From Orobanche coerulescens (Eukaryota; Streptophyta; Magnoliopsida; Lamiales; Orobanchaceae), in NCBI GenBank assembly GCA_033398695.1, contig CM065803.1:50087501-50151500 (forward strand): a stretch of 64,000 nt of DNA, given 5' to 3'. The translations under genes were made by a program, and so were the position numbers. The notes below the pieces were generated by a model. It was given only the letters and a program-made list of their open reading frames with translations, had not been told where the DNA came from and made no database searches. Shown piece by piece: positions 42,578 to 54,360 of the stretch (positions are counted from its first letter, which is position 1; the number at the start of each line of letters is the position of its first letter).

Positions 42578-43799
42578 TGTTGGCCACTAAGTATACAGAA
42601 TACAGCTTGGAAAGTATTTTAAACAACAAGCTGTACGATTTTCAAATCTGAGTGCGTAGCGGAAGTCTTGTTAAAGTAAGTTGCTGTAAATACAGCAGCT
42701 AGATATAAAGTGTATACTTAAAAATAATCATAGATATTAAAACAGTAAATGCGGAAGGTAGATGACATGGTAATTAAAGTGGTTCGAGGTAAACACCTCT
42801 ACGTCCACTGGTCCTCCACACAAGAGTTAAAAAGTTTATTATAAATACTACATACACAACTACGTATTTATAATCAAACCTATCAATGTATCGTTCACAC
42901 AGATTGATACAATGATTGAAGCTTTCAACCGTTCACACAGATTGGTTTAGGCTTTCACTTGACTAACTTCTTCACACACAGTTCTGAAGCTTTGTCTCTT
43001 CAATGCAAATCCGTCACACAAAGTTCATGAAAAGCAATGCTTTCTCAGTCCACACAGGGATGATGGGTTTGTTCAAAGATAGAGCGACGGTTTGAACAAC
43101 AGCTTGACTTTCTCGATCTTCAGCTGATGATATGTTGTTCAAGGTTGAGCACTTTGGACATTTCTTATCTCAGAATATGCAGTATATTTGAAGAAATATG
43201 CTTGCTCTGAATATTCGTGTAAGCACTTGTTGGTTGCTTGTTATTCTTGATATGTATATTCGTATATCATCTTCAAACTCTTGGAGATATATATATAGCC
43301 TTCTGAAATATAGCCGTTTTGAAAGATCCGTTGAACAAGGTTCCGTGACAACTTAGATAGTTGACTTAAATACACCAAGATCCGGATATTACGTGGTTTG
43401 AAGATCTCTGTCGGCTTCAGTATTTAAATACTTTATCCTTTTAGTATTTAAATACTTCTTTATTAAATGGGACTGGACTTTAGCGAATACTAAAGATTCC
43501 TTTTCAAAACGGTCTTCATTCCTGTTTTGATGCTTCACAACTTGAATGCTGTAACCATTTGCACTGTAGCCTAAAGAAAAGAAGTCGTTGTATGGAATGT
43601 TTGCTGTATGAAGGGACAGCTTCCATACTTGGCGCTTTTTAGACTTTTGTTGTTGTATGATGGCATGATGATAAGTCTTCGATACAGGATCAGAATCTTC
43701 GATCGGTTTATCGATACAGCAGCTTGCTGTATGCTGGATTGGCATATTGTCAAAACACTCTTATCAAGATCTTTCGATACAGGGATTGTTATCCCAACA
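42578..43799 (-). repeat. 5' LTR of B (1222 bp)
   Basis: Its ends TGTTGG...CCCAACA are inverted matches. On the minus strand an AATAAA signal lies near 42838-42845. Multiple short ACACAG-flanked repeats (CGTTCACACAGATTG at 42891-42950 and relatives to 43060) may be promoter repeats. The partner 3' LTR is not in the window. Confidence 0.82.
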
Positions 43800-44640
43800 A
43801 TAGTTGAACCTTGTTTATGCCTATCATAAGGGTGTGATTTTCCAAGATTATAACCTGCCTTGATGATGATTTCGTGATGATTACATGATGGAGATGATGA
43901 TATCGTGATGATTATATGATGAACGAATTGAGAATGTTATCACCTATACTAGGTGAATTCGAGATGATGAACATAGGGATTGTTCTTTAGGTATAATCCA
44001 GAGTTTGTAAAGATTGTTTGGATTGGTAATCTTCATATGAATGGTTAGAACAATACGATCATGTTGTAGCAATCATGGTGAGTGTAGAACTCGGATAAGA
44101 TGAATTTACTTGCGGAAGAACGAGAATCATAAGTAGGATTAACCTAGAATTCGGTTGAACATATTTACCTTGTTATGAATTGGTTTAGATAATCGATACA
44201 TGTATTAGAAATTGATGGGCAGAATTGGAATCTGGTTGGTGACATTTTGAATATGCTGAAATCCATAGATATCAACGTTTTATCCCCGTTATGATCCTTC
44301 GTTTCACATGTAGTATGGTATTCATTCGACGTAGTGTGCTTTAAGTAATTAACCGGGAATCAGCCGTATAATGATAACTAGTTGAGTTACTTTTTGGAAC
44401 GTTTAGCATGTTTGTGTGATAGCTTTGTTACGTAAGTTGAGTCTGTCATTATTTTCTTTTGTGTAAGGTTCGAGCTTTACGAACGGTTGACCGAAGGGGC
44501 GGCCTTCGAGTTTGTTGAAGTCTTTGAAGTATTTATTTCTTGCCATCTTTCTAAGGCAAGTACTTTAATTATGTTTATCTGTGTTGATGTCGGTTATTTT
44601 GTTATGTGTCGGGCATATGCGTTGTGATTGTTTTGTCTAC

Positions 44641-44773
44641 CATGTGTTGGTCCGATGGGATCATCATGGGAATCTATGATGTGTGTGCTGGATCATTGGA
44701 TGGGTACTTCCACCATGTATTGGTCCGACGGGGTTATCATGGGAATCTATGCTGTGTGTGCTGGATCGTTGGA
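44641..44773 (+). repeat. Tandem duplication of about 62 bp in LTR D
   Basis: Two copies of CCATGTRTTGGTCCGAYGGG...GTGTGTGCTGGATCRTTGGA lie at 44641-44702 and 44712-44773, about 90% alike. Confidence 0.8.
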
Positions 44774-44923
44774 ATACCACGAGTATGTTGAGATTGACAC
44801 ATTGTGTTGTGCATTGTTATTGTTTCTCGTTGGGGATACTTGTGTTATCATTGTTGATATTATTGATGCTATTATTCAGGGGTCGCTGAATGAACTATTG
44901 TTGTATAATTATCATACTTGTAC

Positions 44924-44953
44924 TAGCACCATTGTGCTAACCCCTTCGGGGGT
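44924..44953 (+). promoter_or_regulatory. Double hairpin in LTR D
   Basis: TAGCAC-CATT-GTGCTA (44924-44939) is followed at once by ACCCC-TTCG-GGGGT (44940-44953). The latter has a UUCG tetraloop in RNA. It corresponds in position to 20331-20373 in C. Confidence 0.65.
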
Positions 44954-45260
44954 GAACATTTGTTTTATGTTCAGGATCCAGAAGGGCGGGGAAACAACCA
45001 CTAGAGCTGCATGATGACGAGGGTGCAAAGTGATGTTTACGGTCAGGGGGGTTTGTCAGTTGTGTTTTGCTTTAATGAAATACTCGAGTACGTTGTCGTT
45101 TATGGTTGTCTTTGATGTTTATTATCGGGAGTTGACCGATTTGCATTTTCCAGACTTTAATGTAATAATAAATTTTGCTGTTGGTATATATTATTGTTGT
45201 TTTAAATTCTTAGCCTACGGCGCTGTAATAATCCTGAATATATCGAGGTGTTACAGAATA

Positions 45261-45273
45261 TGGTATCGGAGCT
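45261..45273 (+). other. Primer-binding site of D
   Basis: TGGTATCGGAGCT lies 5 bp after the LTR end; it is the G variant of the initiator-Met site. Confidence 0.85.
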
Positions 45274-45494
45274 AAGATTATGGATATCTTGGCCGTTGGG
45301 TTAAATTAGGGTTCAGATGTGTCTTTTTGAGTTAACCGGCCGCGAATAATATCACTGTACTGCCCACGTCTTTATGTGAGCGGTGGTTGTAAATTTTCTA
45401 AACTCTATTTTTTCCTTTACATGTTATGTCCTTTTTGATAATTGAACGTTAGAAAGATATTGTTTCCTGTATATTGAGTATGTATGCTTACAGT

Positions 45495-46603
<1,109 letters not shown>

Positions 46604-47192
46604 ATGTGGAAAAAAAATATTTTAATTGTGGTCGCCACTAAATTATTTGGAGCTCGTACTTTGCAGTTGTCCCAGAAAGAGGCGAGTGTCCCGCAGACGC
46701 AGCAGAGTGTCCAGCCACTCCAGAGCTTTGGTCGAGGAAGAGGCAGAGGAAAATTAGACCGAAGGGGAGCATCGAGTGCTGGATCCACTCCTCCACGCCT
46801 TTATGATATGAGGAGGGCATAGGATCAGAATGCAGCTATCGCATCAGGTACCGTTCATATCCTTTCGCAACCAGTTAGTGTTTTATTCGATTTAAAGGCT
46901 ACACACTCGTTTATATCATTGTCTTGTTTTAATCTTTTGAACATTTCTTGTTTTCATGAATGTGAGCCTTATATTGTGGGTTTACCGAGTGGGGAAAGAA
47001 TTGTGGGGAATTTAGAAGCTAGAAATTTTCCTGTGTCAATTGGAGGCAAAGATTGGCCCTCAAACCTGATTGTGGTAGAGATTCAAGGAGATGACCTGAT
47101 TTTTGGAGACGATTGGCTTAGACGCTATGGAGCTATTATGAACTACCAGAAGAGGAATATCTTGATGATAGTCGAAGATGATTCCGAATAAT
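46604..47192 (+). pseudogene. Protease region of D
   Basis: VLFDLKATHSFISL (about 46878-46920) stands where chromovirus proteases have LFDSGATHSF, so the D-S-G triad is lost. FPVSIGGKDWPSNLIVVEIQ and DLIFGDDWLRRYGAIMNY follow, the normal flap and C-terminal part, to a stop at 47189-47191. Confidence 0.82.
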
Positions 47193-47227
47193 TATTCGAA
47201 GGATGGAGGCCAGGAACCTTAGGGAAA

Positions 47228-48060
47228 GTGATTAAAGCTATGAAGGCTGTCAAACTACTGAAACAGGGTTGTACTGGATACTGGTGTTACGCGATGAAGA
47301 AAGAAGAAGGAAAAATAGAGCTTTCATCCATTCCTGTTGTGAATGAGTTTCTGGATGTGTTCCCTGATGAGTTACCTGGACTACCTCCACGGCGAGATGT
47401 AGAGTTTACCATCGAGCTAGATACGGGAGCTATGCTGATTTCTAAGGTGCCGTATCGTATGTCACCTATCGAGATGTATGAATTGAAGAAGCAACTGGAA
47501 GAATTGCAGGACAAAGGTTATATTCAGCCAAGTGCTTCGCCCTGGGGTATACCAGTTCTTTTTGTTCGAAAGAAAGATGGATCGCTTCGATTATGCATCG
47601 ACTATCGGGAGCTAAACAGGATGACGATCAAGAATAAGTACCCGTTGCCACGGATTGATGATTTTTTCGACCAGTTACAAGGAGCGACAGTATTTTCAAA
47701 GATCGATTTGAGATCGAGATACCATCAGCTATGGATTAAAGAATCCGATATTCCGAAGTCGACATTCAAAACTCGCTACGGGCACTATGAGTTTGTAGTG
47801 ATACCGTTTGGTCTCACTAATGCGCTTGCTGTGTTTATGAGTTAATGAATCGAGTATTCGTAGAGTATTTGGATAAATTCGTAGGTGTCTTTATCAATGA
47901 TATTTTGGTCTATCCCAAGAGTCCGGAAGAGCATGAGCGGCATTTGCGGATCGTTTTGAACCTCTTGAGGAGTGAACAGTTGTATGCCAAACTGTCTAAA
48001 TGTGAATTCTGACTAAAGGAAGTGATGTTCCTTGGTCATGTAGTCTCAGGGAAAGGGGTC
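47228..48060 (+). pseudogene. RT of D
   Basis: [20 protein letters not shown] starts the [42 protein letters not shown] and [14 protein letters not shown] follow. The catalytic motif FINDILVY replaces YIDDILVY, so one aspartate is lost. Stops lie at about 47843, 48010 and 48061. Confidence 0.92.
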
Positions 48061-48833
48061 TGAGTATATCCTCAGAAAGTCGAGGCAATTTTGGAATGGA
48101 AGTCTCCTAAGAACATGAAAGAAGTCAGAAGTTTCTTAGGACATGCTGGGTACTATCGTCGGTTCGAAGAAGGGTTTTCCGAAATTACCCATCAACTTAC
48201 TCGATTGCTGCAGAAGACCCAAAAGTTTGAATGGAACGAGATGTGTGAGGCCATTTTTGACGAACTTAAGAAGAGATTGATGATGGCTCCAATCTTAACG
48301 CTACCGCAAGGTACTGAAGGGTTCATACTTTACAGTGACGCTTCAAATCAAGGCCTCAGGGTGTGTACTAATGCAGAATGAGAAGGTGATCACCTACGCT
48401 TCAAGACAGATGAAACCATATGAAGTAAATTATACAACTCATGATTTAGAACTGGCAGCTGTTGTTTTCGCCTTGAAGATATGGAGACATTATTTGTACG
48501 GGACTCACTGTCAGATCTTCACAGATCATAAGAGTCTGAAATACATCTTCATTCAGAAAGAGTTAAACATGCGGCAGAGGAGATGGCTGGAATTGATTAA
48601 GGACTATGATTTGGAATTTTTTTATCATCTAGGTAAAGTGAACGTAGTGGCTGATGCACTGAGTCGCAAACCCATTTCTATTCGAATGCTGGAGATGCTC
48701 ACATCCCAGTCCAGCATTCAACGAGAGTTGATTCGTGAAGGAATTGAAGTATGGTTACAAGGAGTCCAAGGACAACTGTGTGTGATGGAATTAACTTCAT
48801 CGTTGACCGATGAAATCAAATCTAAGCAATTAG
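48061..48833 (+). pseudogene. RT thumb and RNase H of D, cut by LARD
   Basis: [18 protein letters not shown] and [12 protein letters not shown] (with a shift) lead to RNase [56 protein letters not shown]. The frame runs into the LARD LTR at 48834 and resumes at 57101 with DDPLMIRLREEVGK. Confidence 0.9.
48829..48833. repeat. Target site duplication ATTAG, left of LARD
   Basis: It is repeated at 57096-57100. Excision restores the D pol frame. Confidence 0.93.
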
Positions 48834-51577
48834 TGTAACACCCCCAATCCACTCAGGGATATTACACGCCGTAGACCCTCTCCTCGAGGATCTACCAGGC
48901 TGGTAACAACATTTCACATCTCGACAATGCCTTCAAGGCTAAAATGACTCAGTAGACCGATTTGGTCTTTCAATAAAATATACAACTCGATTACAAACAC
49001 ATACCCACGCAGGGGTCAAAATACAATAAACTCCCGTACAACGGGGAAAAGATCTTGCGGGAAAAGAAAATACAACTAGACCAATACGACATCAACGGAT
49101 CCTCGTGTGATTAGTATCGTTCATCTTTCATCATCCTTCGTGCCGACCCTGTGTTATGCTCCAAAACCCGAATGCAAAAATAGACATCCACCCCCCGAAT
49201 ACTCGGGGGTTAGCAAAACTCCACTGTTTTGCTAGTGCAAGTATAAAATACGAAAACGAGCCATACATATCATACTCCACGAAACATGTTAATCATAAAC
49301 ATACTTCCCGAGGTGATTCACTTAATTAAACGATTAAATCGAAAGATGGGGTAAACCCGATAAACATCTTGTGAAAAATATTTTACGACCTCGGGAGTTT
49401 TGAATACATTGGGATTTAAAAATCCTCAGGCCTTTCGAAAACATTTAGGGACACAGCCCAAAAGTCATTTTCCCAAAACATAAATTCGATAACAACAAGT
49501 GGGGTCCACGACCCGATCGTACCATAACAACCTGTTTCCACAGTTATTCGCGTCCGTGCTAGCAAGCCACGGACCTCAGATGCTCCCGTAGAACAAACCC
49601 GAGTGAATAACCCACAGGGAAACTATATCAAATCACATGTCACCGTAACCGCAGTCACGTGACTAAAAGCACATATACTTACATAATCAAACCACAACCA
49701 TAAGTTATCCCGGCATCGTGCTAACAAGTCACGAACCTCGGAGTCCCCGCAAGACATACCCGATGATAACCACACAAGTTATCTTGGCATCGGGCTAGCA
49801 AGCCCCGAACCTCGGAGTCCCCGCAAGACATACCCGTATTGGATAACCCTACGGTTTCGCCCGACCCATACTAGCAAGTATGGATCCCGGAGATTCAACA
49901 ATCCTACCCGGAGGCACATCACATACAATAAGCACACAACAATAACCGATTATCAAGACAAGCAACACTAAGCATCACAACCTCCTTTCAAAGGAGTAAC
50001 GACTAACATCACATCATGTCGAATACCCACCGAACAAATATACAATTCAATGCACAATCCTCGGCAAACAATTATGGTCAATGCGATCATAACGTCTCTC
50101 AACGTATGAAACTAACACACATATTCCGAGAACATATCCATTCACGAAGTATACGAATTATCGTTGAAAGACAATATTTATCGAGAACATACCGATCCTT
50201 TTTAACGTTCATTAAACATTGGATTTCGCATAAAATCATTTATCAATAATTATGCCTAAGAAATATGAAATGTATGGGCAAGATACTTGCCTCAAAATCG
50301 GTACGCAAGTATTCCGACGAACACGGCTCAACCGGAAAGCTTCGAAACGCCCGATGCTATCGAAAAGGAAGACGACAACGAACGGAAGGGTTTAACTCGG
50401 TTTCTTCGTAAGAAACTCGACCCTAACATCATATAATTAATAAATCAATGATCATACGATGAGGAATAATCGTAGAACGCCCGAAAACCCCTCTATAACA
50501 TTTTACCGGACACCTTCAAGGCGTCGGTCAAGAACTCGACCCAACTAACGAATCGATACGATCCAACCATGGAATAACAAGGTAAATGATATAATACATC
50601 TAAATAATCATCAATCCATCATAATCCTAAGTTAAATCGGATTAATCGGACGAAAACAACCAAAATACTCAAATTCCCCAAAACTAGATTTCTAGGAAAT
50701 CGACTGGTCAGTAGATCGTAGGATGTTATAGGATTGATGATTGATGATATGAACTCCAAAACTTCATGGATTGATTGTCCAACAACATCTCTCCATGATT
50801 ACACCATCTCCACCGCGGAATGGAAGAAGAGAAGTGAGAAAATCTTTGAAGAAAAACGCCGCCGGGCCTTTTATAAGCCGATCACGGCCGTTACGTACGT
50901 AATCGGCCATGCTTACGACGTAACCGGCCATGGCGAACTCTGCTGGAAAATGCGGGCGTTACGCACGTTACCGGCCAGGGCCTTACGTGCGTAACCGGCC
51001 TTACGACGTAATGGCCGATCATTACCGCCGTTACTCGGCGGTGGCCGGCCCGATCATGCCCGGCCATGACTCGGCCGGGACCAACTCCGACGGCCCGAAC
51101 GACCCCGAAACCCGAACCTGAGTACGAATCGAAGATACGGTTACGAAGTACTCGAAAAGACGAATCCGAGCACTAATAGAACATACGATTCCGACTACCC
51201 GAAGGCTCGAAACTCGACAACGGAAAGTAATTACCCCAAACTTTGGGAAATTACGAAAATGGCCCAAAACGCCCGAAAATCACGATACGTGATCGAAACA
51301 CCAAGCCAAAGCTCGCAACATGAATAATAACATTAAATGAACTTACGAGAAAGTCGAAACAACAGTTTCGGACGAGATTCGCAAGAATCGAACTCAAGTG
51401 CGGAAAAACCGCTAAAAAGCACGGAACTCAACAAAACGACACCGAAACGAACTCGGATGACAAAAAGTGCAGAATTAATCATTCTCAGAATGAAGAAACG
51501 GTCATGAGCGAGTCGTCAAAACAGACTTCCGCCGAAAAAAAGAAATTTACCGAAAATCGAAAATTGCGGATATTACA
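48834..51577 (-). repeat. 3' LTR of LARD (2744 bp)
   Basis: It starts TGTAACACCC and ends GATATTACA on the plus strand. It contains the double hairpin (49190-49240), tandem modules (49550-49860), a TATA box (minus, 50867-50876) and a palindrome array (50877-51065), all in the same order as LTR C. Confidence 0.92.
50877..51065. repeat. CpG-rich TTACGNNCGTAA palindrome array in LARD LTR
   Basis: Six or so modules such as TTACGTACGTAA, TTACGACGTAA and TTACGTGCGTAA alternate with CGGCC blocks. They lie just upstream (minus strand) of TATAAAAGG. The second LTR has the same array at 56395-56590 with small length changes. Confidence 0.8.
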
Positions 51578-51596
51578 TTCTACCCTCCTTAAAAGA
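51578..51596 (-). other. Polypurine tract of LARD
   Basis: The minus strand reads TTTTAAGGAGGGTAGAA directly before the LTR, preceded by the TTTCGGGACGAAACTT text typical of chromovirus 3' ends. Confidence 0.8.
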
Positions 51597-54342
51597 AGTT
51601 TCGTCCCGAAACTTAAAACAAGTAGGGAGAAGAAATATCCCGCTAAGAAAACTCAATGAGATACGCAAGAAACGCGTAACTAATGCGAAACGGCGAAACG
51701 TTACAAACAACGCAACGGAATATACGGTGTGAAAACACGCTCCACGACGACCAACACAACGTCGCCGTTAGGGATATAATAGAACCAACAAGTGACAAGC
51801 GTCATCAAATGGATAATACAATCAAGTCAATTATCCGAACAATCACAAAACACAACGAACGAAAATCAATACGATTGACCACCCCAACGGTACATCAACC
51901 AAAACGCGAGCCAATCGCTGAAGAAATACGGAATTCCACCGCCCAAGGGTTAGAAGATCGAAAACGAGACAAATTTCCCGAATATAAAGAAATTAGGAAG
52001 GAGTCTGAATGCTCAACAATCACGAAACGAGATCAACAAAACCGAACAATCAAACGATCGAACCACAACGGTTGAGACAACAAAAATCGAACAATCATGT
52101 TCGAATCACGAAGAACAATAAAATTCAAACAACAACTCTCAGGTTCACGTCTCGGCTCGAGACAATATATGATCCGGTAAAAGCAACAAGATGTGATTCG
52201 CATAAGATCCATAGGAAAGGGAATAGCAATTGAAAAGTCACAACGACAAACGAGTAATTTCAAAACACCACACTCGTTCGATCAATAAAAGAAAGGGATA
52301 GGGCAAGCTCAGAAAATGTTAACGAACATAAACGAGTCGACAGAGTCGAAAATATAGAAGTTCAAAATCTGATCCACTTCGAATAAAAGAACTAGTAGAA
52401 CCAAAAGATGTTACATCCGAACAAGGTTCACAAGTATCGAACCGGACTCGGAAAAGTCACAGCGATAACCAGATCGACCCAAAACAAGATCACAGCTCGT
52501 TCGAACGATGAAACCGAAATACAAGTGTCAACGAACACGTGCGAGTCGATAGAATTGAGAAATAGAAAATGCAGGAGCCAAAAATAATACGGGTATTATA
52601 TTCGACCTCTTCTAAAAGAAGTGTCGTCCCCGAAACTCACAACAACGAAATCAATGTGACAACACAACAAGCAACCGATAGAAACATCCTTCGAAGGCCT
52701 CTCAAAGCCGATTCTGATACTTGTGCTGAAGCGCGAACTCCGAAAGTCTCGGTAGCCAATTCGCAAATCGAATTCGGTGTCCCTCGAGTCCACACTTGAA
52801 ATGTGTTATCGACGAGAAGGACAATTTTACACGTGCATGCCCCGGCACATCACGGTTGAAACGCCTCGGCTCGGCATACCGAAAATACAAATGCTAGATA
52901 CAATGGGGCATAACGTCGCAAAACAACATAGCAGAGATGCCAACTCAGCACAACAAAGAATCATAACACATATCATATACAACGATTACCTTTGTAAAGT
53001 AATACGCACACAAACACTACAGCGACGATGGTATCGTTCGGAGACCTTAACGGCCCGAACAATAACCAGCACATAATTACAAACCTCATGAAACAATCAC
53101 CCATGTGCATAAACGCACAAAAATCCAAGCTTCAACATCTCACCCTCGTGCGACAACAGGCAAATCACCACGAGGCGACAATTAGTAAATACCAGTTCAC
53201 ACCTCTCACAGAGGGCTAGTACTACAAATACGTGGCAACGCCTCAACGTTCATGCCACCAATTCGATCATATTCGGAAGCTAACATCATAACGACAATGC
53301 GAACATCATACATACATTCCTGCACCGCAAACGGGAATTGATAGGTTTTAAAGAAAATGAAACCACATTTTGAAAAACAATTTGGAAAACACCAATTGAT
53401 CTTGAGTATCACATTTTCAAAAAGTTGTACAAACACCATTATCGAGACTTTGAAAATCATCTTGCGTTTGAACAAAAATGAGGACACCTTTCTTTTAGTG
53501 AAAAACTTTCAAAAATATTCGACCCTTGGGTCTAAGCAATCGCATTTGAAAATATCTCAAAATATTTTTGGTCCTCAACCGGAAAATTTTTGAAATGTAT
53601 TGCGGCATTAGAAAACATCTTGAAAACACCGCAAGAAAATAATTCGCTTTTAAAAGTACGTCTCGAATTTTAGTTTTCTAAGATACTCAAGGTTTTTAAA
53701 AATAATTCAATGGGCTAGAATGCCCAAAAAGTTTAAGTACTTACACGGAACATTATAGCGCCGTGTGTCCCGCTACGGAACCAAGAGCTAAAAATCATTT
53801 ACAAAAACGCCAAAAAGGCCGATGACGGTAATATTTCAAAAACTCACAGAAGCCATTTAGAAAATAATAAATACCGTCATAAGAATTTTGCCAAAACGAT
53901 CAAGGCCATAATGCCAAAAACTCGGTTAAGGGAATCGTTTTTCCAAATAAAACTCGGTCGGTAAAATACCGAAAGCCATTACAAAAGAACTCACACATCG
54001 GATAAAAGAAATAAAGTCAAACATGCACAAGACAACAACACTACTCCTCATATGAACGAAAAAAAAATGGGAGTCAAATAATCACGCATCACGAAATCAA
54101 AATCCATAAGAGGATTCCGTCACTTAACAAATAATCATAAAAATAGCTCGTGTCACACGAGGCACAACACAAAGAAGGGAGACTTACATTCACAGGTCGC
54201 ACGAAGATGATGATCGCCCACGATACTAATCACGACCAACAAACTCAGACGACGCGTCGCGACACGACTCAATCAGATAAAATCCGACGAGACAAAAACT
54301 CAATAGACACCACTGACCCAACAGCCTAGGTTTCCACAACCT
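51597..54342 (-). other. Interior of LARD, non-coding
   Basis: 2.7 kb are adenine-rich on the plus strand, with only short random frames. At 52585-52640 it holds a second, diverged copy of the 3'-end text (ATTATATTCGACCTCTTCTA, then AAAAGAAGTGTCGTCCC). Near 54150-54342 it matches the leader of element C. Confidence 0.75.
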
Positions 54343-54356
54343 AAGCTCTGATACCA
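54343..54356 (-). other. Primer-binding site of LARD
   Basis: The minus strand reads TGGTATCAGAGCTT, a perfect initiator tRNA-Met site, 4 bp after the LTR. Confidence 0.9.
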
Positions 54357-54360
54357 TTTA

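Larger units (their letters stand above)
23185..43799 (-). mobile_element. B: Sirevirus-type copia element, interrupted by F and a MITE
   Basis: Minus-strand order is 5' LTR (42578-43799), primer site, gag with knuckle and coiled coil, protease, integrase, RT, RNase H, three polypurine tracts, and an extra ORF with its own TATA box. F (28291-37464) is inserted in the RT and a hAT-like MITE (40143-40617) at the gag end. Without F the element is about 11.4 kb. The extra post-pol ORF and multiple polypurine tracts are known traits of Sireviruses. The 3' LTR is missing on the left. Confidence 0.82.
43800..45255 (+). repeat. Partial 5' LTR of D
   Basis: It ends ATCGAGGTGTTACA before a primer site. 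The left part is undefined because it abuts B at 43800. ATGATG-rich sequence at 43860-43980 and a tandem duplication at 44641-44773 are the main features. A double hairpin lies at 44924-44953. There are no genes; short frames are LTR sequence. Confidence 0.65.

Noticed and set aside
51683..53593. Several 60-130 residue frames in the LARD interior
   Set aside because: They are short, lysine/asparagine-rich readings of adenine-rich sequence, without gag or pol motifs or a conserved counterpart.
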